A stretch of 64,000 nucleotides of DNA, from the NCBI GenBank assembly GCA_023665865.1, contig JAMPDC010000001.1, positions 1,934,662 through 1,998,661 on the forward strand, read 5' to 3'. Below are positions 1-6,913 of this stretch, piece by piece. The notes under the pieces were generated by a model that was not told the DNA's origin, made no database searches, and saw nothing but the letters and a program-made list of their open reading frames with translations. Both the position numbers and the translations under genes were made by a program. The DNA is from Staphylococcus sp. (GTDB lineage Bacteria > Bacteroidota > Bacteroidia > Bacteroidales > Muribaculaceae). Every line of letters starts with the position of its first letter. Position 1 is the stretch's first letter.

Positions 1-343
1 TATATCTCAGCTGGCGAATGTTCCGGAGCCCCTGGAAGATTGGCAGAGACATCTGCGCGTTCCATGAGAACATCGAAGTGTTTCGGTTGGCGTATGTGTT
101 TGACGAAGTCAGACCGCGGCCGAAATCCCAGCCTTGGTTTGCACCGGCCGAGAGGATGGGAAGAAATCCGTCCTTAGCCTCTGTCACTGAAAGCTCGCCT
201 TGCATCCGGCTGATTTCGGCCGAACGGATGTTGAGGTTATGGTCCAAGGCATAGTTGATGCAGCTGTCGAGGCTCCAGGCTTCGGCGCCGGCGCTTTCAG
301 CCAGCCCGAAGGCAAGAAGCAGTGGGATTATGATGCGTTTCAT
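1..343 (-). CDS. TolC-family outer-membrane efflux channel (5' part only)
   Basis: The reverse strand is open from an ATG at 343 to the left edge, giving the first 114 residues. It begins with a Sec signal peptide (MKRIIIPLLLAFGLAESAGA), followed by SLDSCINYALDHNLNIRSAE, which is the usual first helix of TolC-type channels, and later QMSLPIFQGLRNIRQLRY, the first strand-to-helix passage of that fold. The gene starts 48 bases after the MacA-like adaptor and closes a five-gene operon (ATPase, permease, permease, adaptor, channel). A TolC trimer would carry substrates handed over by the adaptor across the outer membrane. Family assignment is firm despite the truncation; substrate unknown. Confidence 0.88.
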   Translation of the reverse strand, partial: MKRIIIPLLLAFGLAESAGAEAWSLDSCINYALDHNLNIRSAEISRMQGELSVTEAKDGFLPILSAGANQGWDFGRGLTSSNTYANRNTSMFSWNAQMSLPIFQGLRNIRQLRY

Positions 344-391
344 TGTTTCTATGTGATAATGTTGTTGAAATAGCACTGTAGGGTTAGGCCG

Positions 392-1486
392 TTATTTCTT
401 TAGGGCACCGCGCAGGCGCACATCTTTGTCAATGCCATCCTTGATCTGGATATTGATGCCATCCGAAGTTCCGGTCGAGATCGGACGACGGTCGAAAGTC
501 TGCTGCGGCACAGTGTCGGTGAGGATATAGACAAAGGTACTGTCACCCTGCCATTCGATGACACTTTCCGGGATGGTGAGCACACCCTCGGCTTTGCTGA
601 GGCTCACGGATGCGTTGGCGCTGTAGCCGGCGCGGAGATGCTGTCCCTCAGGCACTTTGATGGCTGCTTTGATTTCAAAAGTGTTCGCGCCATTGGTCTC
701 CACACCTTTCGGGGCGATGAGCTCGATCACGGCATCAAGCTCAAGATCGGGCAGGGCTCCGAGCGAGATCTGCATAGGCTGTCCGACCGAGAGGAGGCCG
801 ACCTCGGTTTCGTCGACCTTGCCTTCAAAGATGAGGTTGTTCATATCGGCGATGGTGGCAACTGTGGTACCGTCGTTCATCGTGTTGGCTTGGATCACAG
901 AGCTACCGACCTTTACCGGAACGTCGAGGATGAGACCGGTGATTGTCGCGCGCACAAGCGTGTTGCTCTCCTTTGCGTTTGTCTTCGAGACACCCTCTTT
1001 CACGATGGAATAGGCATCTTCAGCGGCATTGAGCTCTGCTTTGGCTTGGGCGAGAGCCGTGGCGGTGTTTTCGAAATCCTCGCGGCTGATCACTTTCTTT
1101 TCATACAGCAGTTGATTACGTTCGTGCTTCACGCGTGCATCTTCAAGACTGATTTTTGCGGTGTTGATGCGCGAGAGAGCCGATGACAGTTGTCCCTCAT
1201 CGGGTACGACTTTGATTTTGGCTATGACATCGCCGGCCTGCACCATATCACCCTCTTCGACATTTATTTCGGAGATGATGCCCGAGACTTGCGGCTTGAT
1301 CTCGATCTCGTCGCGTGGCTCTATTTTGCCTGTCAGGACTGTGTTACGTTCGATGGTTCCTGTGGTCGGACTGACAAGTTCATATACCTCCTTGTCGGGT
1401 TGCGACTTCACGAAAAGATACACGAATGTACCGATAAATATTGCGGCGATGACACACCACATAAAAATCCGCAAATACTTCTTCAT
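392..1486 (-). CDS. MacA/HlyD-type periplasmic adaptor of an ABC efflux system
   Basis: This 364-residue protein links an inner-membrane ABC transporter to a TolC channel. An N-terminal membrane segment lies at about residues 7-26. A biotinyl-lipoyl-like domain covers about 45-95 (GKIEPRDEIEIKPQVSG, then VEEGDMVQAGDVIAKI), an alpha-helical hairpin about 95-165, the second lipoyl half and beta-barrel about 175-290, and a membrane-proximal domain the rest. Length is normal for MacA relatives. It sits between the second permease (78 bases upstream) and the TolC-like gene (48 bases downstream), all on the reverse strand. The family exports macrolides, lipopeptides or small peptides; no sequence feature decides the substrate. 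Confidence 0.92.
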   Translation of the reverse strand: MKKYLRIFMWCVIAAIFIGTFVYLFVKSQPDKEVYELVSPTTGTIERNTVLTGKIEPRDEIEIKPQVSGIISEINVEEGDMVQAGDVIAKIKVVPDEGQLSSALSRINTAKISLEDARVKHERNQLLYEKKVISREDFENTATALAQAKAELNAAEDAYSIVKEGVSKTNAKESNTLVRATITGLILDVPVKVGSSVIQANTMNDGTTVATIADMNNLIFEGKVDETEVGLLSVGQPMQISLGALPDLELDAVIELIAPKGVETNGANTFEIKAAIKVPEGQHLRAGYSANASVSLSKAEGVLTIPESVIEWQGDSTFVYILTDTVPQQTFDRRPISTGTSDGINIQIKDGIDKDVRLRGALKK

Positions 1487-1532
1487 TGCTTTTATGATAT
1501 GATTATGTTTGTTATTTCATTTAAACTATAAA

Positions 1533-1566
1533 ACTCTCGACTCTCGATTCTCAATTCTCGATTCTT
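1533..1566. repeat. short imperfect CTCGATTCT tandem repeat
   Basis: Between the permease stop and the adaptor start the plus strand repeats a pyrimidine-rich unit (ACTCTCGACTCTCGATTCT and CAATTCTCGATTCTTAC). The reverse strand is therefore GA-rich (repeats of GAATCGAGA). It lies about 50-75 bases before the adaptor start, so it may affect mRNA stability or ribosome entry. No function can be assigned. Confidence 0.5.
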
Positions 1567-2824
1567 ACTTCTGGCTCAGCGCCTCGATCGGTTTGATTCG
1601 CATGGCCTTGATGGCCGGAATGAGACCTGCGGCTGTGCCGAGCACGAGGAAGGTCACAAGAATGTAGACCGCTTGCAGGAATGACAGTTGGAAAGCCACT
1701 ACTCCTCGATCATCCGTGAAGATGTGTTCGGCCACGGCAAGGAGAATGATTGCAAAACTGATACCGGCGATTCCCGCTATCGTCGTCAGCACCATACTTT
1801 CCGAGAGAATCTGGATGATGATGTCGCGCGGTTTCGCTCCGATGGCTCTCCGTATGCCGATCTCGTGTGTACGTTCCCTGACGATGATCCACATGATGTT
1901 GCCCACACCAATTATACCGGAGAGAAGTGTACCCGCGCCGACAACGAGCGCGAGAAGCGTGATGCCGAGAAAGACATTGTCGACCATCTTGAATTGTTCA
2001 GACACGTCGAAGTAATACATCGCACCCTCGTCGTCGGGCGCTACCGGATGGTTGCGTGCAATCAGTCGTCGGACAGTTTTCTCATAGTCTCCGGGCGCAT
2101 AGCCGCTTTTGAACGTCATCATAAACATTCCGACCTTCGTGCCGAGATTGTAGTTGGCACGCATGGAGTTGTAGGGGATGATGATTGATTCGTCGAGCTC
2201 TGCACCCATGCTGATTTCCGAGGTCTGACCGGCTATGCCGACAACCTTGTAATATATTCCGTTGAGCGAAATCTCCTTGCCTATTCCCGATTCGTTGTTG
2301 AATAGCTCGTCGGCGGCTTTCTTGCCCACGACACAGACTTTGCGCGAGCGGGTATTGTCAGCCTCGTTGATGAAGCGTCCCTCATAGATTTTAGGAACGA
2401 AAATCTTAGAGTAGTCGCTCTCCACACCGGTAAGCATGGCGTTGGTGCTGTTTTGACCATAGAGCGCGTTTGCCCAACGGTTGTTGACGGCCGAAGAGGA
2501 CTCGATTTCCGGAATGGCCCGGCGGATATTGATGACGTCCTGTAGATTGAGTTCGAGTGTCATGCCTTTGTTGAAACCGGCGTAAGACTTGGTCGTGCGT
2601 CCGGGAAAGACGATGGCAACATTGGTGGCGAAACCCTCGAAGTTTCTGCTCATGAAACTCTTCAGACCGGTCGATCCTCCTATGAGCATAGCGAGGATGG
2701 CAGTGCCCCAGAAGATGCCAAACGCCGTCATGAACGTTCGCGTCTTGTTTTGGGCAAGAGTGGTGCCTATCTCGCGCCAGTTTTCGATGTCAAATATGGG
2801 ATTTTTCATTGCTGTTTCTGTCAA
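1565..2824 (-). CDS. MacB-like ABC transporter permease (second of two)
   Basis: A 419-residue inner-membrane protein of the MacB/FtsX permease class. An N-terminal membrane helix (TAFGIFWGTAILAMLIGGS, about 32-52) precedes a periplasmic MacB_PCD domain (about 55-280). Three membrane helices follow in the FtsX domain, with the signature RERTHEIGIRRAIGAKPRDI near 320. It ends in the typical motif RIKPIEALSQK. It lacks an ATPase domain, which is supplied in trans by the gene at 4104-4763. It starts 6 bases after the stop of the paralogous permease, so the two are probably translated together and may form a heterodimer. Confidence 0.92.
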   Translation of the reverse strand: MTETAMKNPIFDIENWREIGTTLAQNKTRTFMTAFGIFWGTAILAMLIGGSTGLKSFMSRNFEGFATNVAIVFPGRTTKSYAGFNKGMTLELNLQDVINIRRAIPEIESSSAVNNRWANALYGQNSTNAMLTGVESDYSKIFVPKIYEGRFINEADNTRSRKVCVVGKKAADELFNNESGIGKEISLNGIYYKVVGIAGQTSEISMGAELDESIIIPYNSMRANYNLGTKVGMFMMTFKSGYAPGDYEKTVRRLIARNHPVAPDDEGAMYYFDVSEQFKMVDNVFLGITLLALVVGAGTLLSGIIGVGNIMWIIVRERTHEIGIRRAIGAKPRDIIIQILSESMVLTTIAGIAGISFAIILLAVAEHIFTDDRGVVAFQLSFLQAVYILVTFLVLGTAAGLIPAIKAMRIKPIEALSQK

Positions 2825-2830
2825 GAGAGG

Positions 2831-4057
2831 TTATTCATCGCGGAGGGCTTCGACGGGTTTGATCTTCAGCGATTTCATCGCCGGGAAAAGACCGGCGAGA
2901 GCGCCTGCGATTATCAGTACGACTGTGACCTGGATCGCTATTGCAATATCTACCGTCGGATCCTTGAGCGGCGAGCGGTCGCCTCCTGATTCTACCAATA
3001 TTCCGATACCTTCCGAGACAAGCATCCCCAATACTATTCCGATATAACCGAAGAGGGTGGTTATGGCGACGCTCTCGAGTATGATCTGGCGCAGGATGCT
3101 GCGGGGTTTCGCACCGATGGCACGGCGAACTCCTATCTCATGGGTGCGTTCGCGCACGGATACAAACATGATGTTGCTGACACCGACGATGCCGGAGAGC
3201 ATTGTCAGCAGACCGATGATCCATACGGCCATACCTATCGCACCCATGGCTGTCGATGTGGTCAGATAGTCAGAGAAGCGGTTCCATATCCAAAGTGAGC
3301 CACTGTCGTCCTCGGCGAATGTGTGTTGCCGTCCGAGTGTCGAGCGGAATCCTTTTTCCGCATTCTCGCTCTCCTCCAGTGTCTTCACATTGCTGAGCTT
3401 CACGGTGATGTTGTCGACTTTGTCCGATCCACCGCTCATCGCACGGGCCGTGGAGTATGGGATATAGACATCCCTGCGCCATTCTTGCTTGTAGGTTCCT
3501 ACGATCGTAAACGACAGGTCGCTTATCTTCACGAGCTGGCCTATAGGATCGTTGTCGCCGAAGAGAGTTTTGGCCGACACCTCGTTGATTACAGCCACGC
3601 GTCTGCGCTGGTTGATGTCGTTCTGGTTGATGAAACGGCCTTTGATCATGTCAAGACCGCTGTTTCGGATCTCTGAGGGATAGACACCACGATAGCCTCC
3701 GGTGAGATAGTCCTTTGAACTTGTCACCTTGGCGGTGTCGTTGGATATCTGGGCTGTTACCTCCGACAGTACATTTGCATTTTGCGAGGCCAACACTCCG
3801 AGATCGGCATCTTTCAGCTTCACACGGCGGTTTTCCTTGAGCCCACGGAACGCTTTCTGTGCATAGCCGCCACGGATAGAGACTGTCTCCGTGTCGCGCT
3901 GCCCGAACATTGATTCCATGCCGTTGACAAGTCCACGGGAGACGCTCAGGAGCACGATGAGCAAAAAGATGCCCCACGACACGGCAAATCCTGTCAGAGC
4001 TGTGCGCAACTTATTGTTGCGCAGTGTGGCCATTATTTCACCTATTAGATCAAACAT
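2831..4057 (-). CDS. MacB-like ABC transporter permease (first of two)
   Basis: A 408-residue paralogue of the next gene with the same plan: N-terminal helix (ALTGFAVSWGIFLLIVLLS), periplasmic domain, then an FtsX domain with RERTHEIGVRRAIGAKPRSI and the ending LKIKPVEALRDE. The reading frame stays open upstream to 4177, but that part overlaps the ATPase gene and reads as low-complexity sequence. The ATG at 4057 (MFDLIGEIMATLRNNKLRTA) fits the family start and is chosen. The gene follows the ATPase by 46 bases. Two non-identical permeases plus a separate ATPase make a heterodimeric MacB-type pump likely. Confidence 0.92.
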   Translation of the reverse strand: MFDLIGEIMATLRNNKLRTALTGFAVSWGIFLLIVLLSVSRGLVNGMESMFGQRDTETVSIRGGYAQKAFRGLKENRRVKLKDADLGVLASQNANVLSEVTAQISNDTAKVTSSKDYLTGGYRGVYPSEIRNSGLDMIKGRFINQNDINQRRRVAVINEVSAKTLFGDNDPIGQLVKISDLSFTIVGTYKQEWRRDVYIPYSTARAMSGGSDKVDNITVKLSNVKTLEESENAEKGFRSTLGRQHTFAEDDSGSLWIWNRFSDYLTTSTAMGAIGMAVWIIGLLTMLSGIVGVSNIMFVSVRERTHEIGVRRAIGAKPRSILRQIILESVAITTLFGYIGIVLGMLVSEGIGILVESGGDRSPLKDPTVDIAIAIQVTVVLIIAGALAGLFPAMKSLKIKPVEALRDE

Positions 4058-4103
4058 GAGTCTGGATAGAATTATTGATTGTAAGAGGGGGGAGTGGACC
4101 GGT

Positions 4104-4763
4104 TCAGATGATGCGGCCGTCGGTAATCCTGATGATACGGTTAGTCTGCTCGCCGACACCGGGGTCATGGGTGACAATGACGATGGTCATGCCATCGGAA
4201 TTCAGATCGCGGAACACCTGCATCACCTCCTTGGATGTTTTTGAATCAAGTGCTCCGGTCGGTTCATCTGCAAGAATGATCGACGGTTTGGTGATGAGCG
4301 CTCTTGCGATTGCCACACGCTGTTTCTGACCGCCGGAAAGCTCGCTTGGCAGATGAGTGGCACGGTCTGCCATGCCCATGCGCTCGAGTTGCTCCATGGC
4401 GAGTTTGTTGCGCTGGCGCCGTGAGACTCCGCGGTAGAAGAGCGGCAGGGCCACGTTTTCGAGCGCGTTCTTATAATTAATAAGGTTAAATGATTGGAAG
4501 ACGAATCCGATCATGTAGTTTCGGAGGTCGGCCGCCTTATTCTCACTGAGATCCTTGATGAGCACTCCGTCGAGATAATATTCCCCTGAATCGTAGTTGT
4601 CAAGGATACCGAGGATGTTGAGTAGTGTCGACTTTCCTGAACCTGAGGCTCCCATGATCGAGACCAGTTCGCCACGTTCGATTGTGAGGTTGACGTCTTT
4701 GAGCACATGGAGCGGCACGACACCGGGATAAGACTTATTTATGTCCTTAAGACTGATAATCAT
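4104..4763 (-). CDS. ABC transporter ATP-binding protein (MacB/LolD type)
   Basis: This 219-residue cytoplasmic ATPase powers the two permeases downstream. Visible motifs are Walker A (GASGSGKST, about 36-44), Q-loop (VFQSFNLI), signature (LSGGQKQR, about 141), Walker B (SIILADEPTGALD) and the switch His (VIVTHDPG). The length and the DEPTGALDSKTSKEVM stretch are typical of the MacB/LolD/FtsE group of type VII ABC systems. It is the first gene of the operon. I see no clear TAnnTTTG promoter in the 460 bases upstream. Confidence 0.95.
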   Translation of the reverse strand: MIISLKDINKSYPGVVPLHVLKDVNLTIERGELVSIMGASGSGKSTLLNILGILDNYDSGEYYLDGVLIKDLSENKAADLRNYMIGFVFQSFNLINYKNALENVALPLFYRGVSRRQRNKLAMEQLERMGMADRATHLPSELSGGQKQRVAIARALITKPSIILADEPTGALDSKTSKEVMQVFRDLNSDGMTIVIVTHDPGVGEQTNRIIRITDGRII

Positions 4764-5227
4764 AATTGTTAAGCATAATGTCGGAGATTGTAGCTGGGAT
4801 GCAATCTCGTCACAGTGTTGTCTTGTGAGTTTTACTTATTAGACGCATGATAAGTGGAATAGTTACACTTTTCCTGGAAAAAATTATAGGATTTTCGCGT
4901 GGTGAATTTAAACGATTGATATATAGGTGGATATAAATAAGGGAGACCCGCTCGTAAAAACGGCTGTGAGGCCAGTGATTTGCTGCCTGATCGGGCGGCG
5001 CCGCTCGACAAACCTGACAATTTTCCCGATAAAAATGATGGTCTCCATAAATATTAGGATATTTATTCATTTGATTGATAAGAAGTTAAAAATTGATTAA
5101 ACCGGAGATGGTCATTAAACCTCATGTCGGTCATCCGGTCTTAAAGACAAACACAGCGCAGAAATGAAGCTGAAAATAAATCAGAAATTAAAACATAAAT
5201 AATAAACCAATTAATAATTTGACGATT
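4764..5227. other. intergenic region between divergent genes
   Basis: This 464-base stretch separates the reverse-strand ABC operon from the forward Spy-like gene. I see no convincing gene. A possible 86-codon reverse frame (4810-5070) has no family features. A weak hairpin pairs ACCGGA/GATG near 5100 with CATC/CGGT near 5140. A 12-codon lysine-rich frame (MKLKINQKLKHK) begins at 5164 just ahead of the Spy-like gene but has no supporting evidence. No consensus promoter was found on either strand. Confidence 0.5.
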
Positions 5228-5773
5228 ATGAAAAAGAAAGTATTAGGTTTGGCGCTTGCAGCAATCACAATGGTAGGTTTCACCTCCATGGCACAGACTG
5301 CCGCAGACTCAAATGGCAAATCACCCCGGCAAGAGAATATAAAAGGTAAAAAAGATATGAAGCAGGGTCGCAGGGCTGAGGCCAATCCCTTCGAAGGTCT
5401 CAATCTTTCCGAATCCCAGAGGTCACAGCTTGAACAGCTCAAGCAGAAGCGGCAGGCAGAGCGCACAGAGAAGGCAAAGGTTGCCAAAGCAGAGCGTAGA
5501 GCCGGCGCAAAGGCTGCAAAGGCTGAGCGTCGCGCAGCCCGCAAGGAGCATCTCGCACAGATCAAGGCTATTATCGGTCAGGAAAACTATGTGACCTATC
5601 TTGAGAACCTTGTGCTTGACTCACGCAAGGGAAAAGCCCACCGCGGTGGTAAGTCTTTCGCTCAGAAGCGTTGCAACGGCAAGGCGCACGGCAAACACAA
5701 TTCCAATCGTGGAGGCAAGCAAAAGGCAAAACGGGCTGAGGCCGGGGTCTCACAGAGCAAGATCGGATCTTGA
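5228..5773 (+). CDS. exported, strongly basic Spy/CpxP-like (LTxxQ) protein
   Basis: The 181-residue product starts at the ATG at 5228 (a TTG three codons earlier is less likely) with a signal peptide (MKKKVLGLALAAITMVGFTS) and probable cleavage after AQT. Residues about 55-75 (GLNLSESQRSQLEQLKQKR) match the LTxxQ motif of Spy/CpxP periplasmic proteins. The following helix is unusually rich in Lys, Arg and Ala (AKAERRAGAKAAKAERRAAR), then comes a second LTxxQ-like helix (AQIKAIIGQENYVTYLENL) and a Lys/Gly/His-rich tail. It is probably a periplasmic chaperone-like or polyanion-binding protein. Similar small proteins are common in Bacteroidales. Function is inferred only. Confidence 0.75.
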   Translation: MKKKVLGLALAAITMVGFTSMAQTAADSNGKSPRQENIKGKKDMKQGRRAEANPFEGLNLSESQRSQLEQLKQKRQAERTEKAKVAKAERRAGAKAAKAERRAARKEHLAQIKAIIGQENYVTYLENLVLDSRKGKAHRGGKSFAQKRCNGKAHGKHNSNRGGKQKAKRAEAGVSQSKIGS

Positions 5774-5916
5774 TTCCCGTGATTCCTATATAGTAAATGT
5801 GGTTATCGACGAAATAATATCAAGTATGTAGTTAAATAGATTAGAATTGGTTATCTAAGGTGTATAAACAATCGGAAACACACGCAGACCATAGCACACA
5901 CAATCATGAGTGAAGT

Positions 5917-5960
5917 GGGGCCGGGACAGCGCGATAGCTGCTCCGGCCCTACGCTTTTTA
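5917..5960 (+). terminator. hairpin with T-tract, intrinsic terminator
   Basis: GGCCGGGACAGC pairs with GCTGCTCCGGCC across a six-base loop with two mismatches, followed by CTACGCTTTTTA. It would end transcription before the exonuclease III gene. A frame that starts inside it (5906) is not considered a gene. Confidence 0.7.
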
Positions 5961-5995
5961 TAGCGCTATTATGGGGCGGATTCCTTTTTTTATTG

Positions 5996-6003
5996 TATCT
6001 TTG
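5996..6003 (+). promoter_or_regulatory. -7 element TATCTTTG upstream of exonuclease III
   Basis: A perfect match to the Bacteroidetes -7 element TAnnTTTG lies 65 bases before the start codon. No TTTG is found at the expected -33 spacing, so only the -7 half is supported. Confidence 0.5.
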
Positions 6004-6068
6004 TCAAAAGAGACATCCTGTCCGGATATATTTACAACCATATAAATTAAATACACAAAAACAGCGAT

Positions 6069-6824
6069 ATGAAATTTGTTTCATGGAACGTCAATGGCCT
6101 TCGTGCGGTTTGCGCGAAAGGCTTCAATGATATCTTTGCCTCTCTTGATGCAGACTTTGTCTGCCTTCAGGAGACAAAACTGAGTCCGGGAGCGCTTGAC
6201 CTGGAATTTGAAGGCTACAGATCCTACTGGAATCTTGCCGACAAGAAAGGCTATTCCGGCACCGGCATCTTCACCCGTCATGAGCCTAAGGCCGTCACCT
6301 ATGGTATCGGGATTGATCTGCATGACCATGAGGGACGCGTCATCACTCTGGATATGGGTGACTACTACCTCGTCAACGTCTACACTCCCAACTCGCAGAG
6401 CGAACTGGTGAGGTTGCCTTATAGGGTAGAGTGGGAGACTGCTTTCCGTGAATATGTCGGACGCCTCGACAGCGAGAAACCGGTCATTATCTGCGGTGAT
6501 ATGAACGTGGCCCATAAGGAGATAGACTTGAAAAATCCAAAGACCAACCGTAAGAATCCGGGCTTTTCCGACGAGGAACGCGCTGAGTTCTCAAAACTGC
6601 TCGAACAGGGCTTTGTCGATACTTTCCGAGCCATACATCCTACGCTTGAGGATGCCTATACGTGGTGGAGCTACCGGGCGAAGGCACGCGAGAAGAATGT
6701 GGGTTGGCGTATCGATTACTTCCTCATCAGTTCACGCTTGCTTCCGCAGCTCACCGATGCCAATATCCGCGCCGACATCATGGGCTCTGACCATTGTCCG
6801 GTTGAGCTATATCTGGCCGATTGA
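6069..6824 (+). CDS. xth: exodeoxyribonuclease III / AP endonuclease
   Basis: A 251-residue member of the exonuclease III (EEP) family that cuts DNA at abasic sites and degrades 3' ends during base-excision repair. The start MKFVSWNVNGLRA carries the catalytic Asn. The metal-binding Glu is in FVCLQETKL (about 34), the GDMNVAH motif holds the catalytic Asp/Asn pair (about 143-148), and the C-terminal MGSDHCPVEL holds the Asp-His pair. Length is standard for bacterial ExoA/Xth. It is a single-gene unit between two terminators. Confidence 0.96.
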   Translation: MKFVSWNVNGLRAVCAKGFNDIFASLDADFVCLQETKLSPGALDLEFEGYRSYWNLADKKGYSGTGIFTRHEPKAVTYGIGIDLHDHEGRVITLDMGDYYLVNVYTPNSQSELVRLPYRVEWETAFREYVGRLDSEKPVIICGDMNVAHKEIDLKNPKTNRKNPGFSDEERAEFSKLLEQGFVDTFRAIHPTLEDAYTWWSYRAKAREKNVGWRIDYFLISSRLLPQLTDANIRADIMGSDHCPVELYLAD

Positions 6825-6837
6825 TCCGGACTAAAAT

Positions 6838-6897
6838 AAACCATATGGATAAGGCTACCTGACGATTCAAAGTCGGGTAGCCTTATCCATATGGTTT
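6838..6897. terminator. long bidirectional terminator hairpin
   Basis: A nearly perfect inverted repeat: the left arm (6838-6863) contains CCATATGGATAAGGCTACC and the right arm (6872-6897) its complement GGTAGCCTTATCCATATGG, with A- and T-runs outside the arms. It lies between convergent exonuclease III and GH3 genes and can serve both. Confidence 0.85.
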
Positions 6898-6913
6898 TAT
6901 GAGTTAATATAGA

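Noticed and set aside
1533-1566. CRISPR-like repeat
   Set aside because: The units are under 12 bases, imperfect and without spacers.
4058-4177. N-terminal extension of the first permease
   Set aside because: It overlaps the ATPase gene and encodes Ser/Pro-rich sequence unlike the family; the ATG at 4057 fits.
4810-5070. 86-codon reverse frame in the first long gap
   Set aside because: No domain, no promoter and mixed low-complexity sequence.
5906-6130. 74-codon forward frame
   Set aside because: It begins inside a terminator hairpin and overlaps the promoter and start of exonuclease III.
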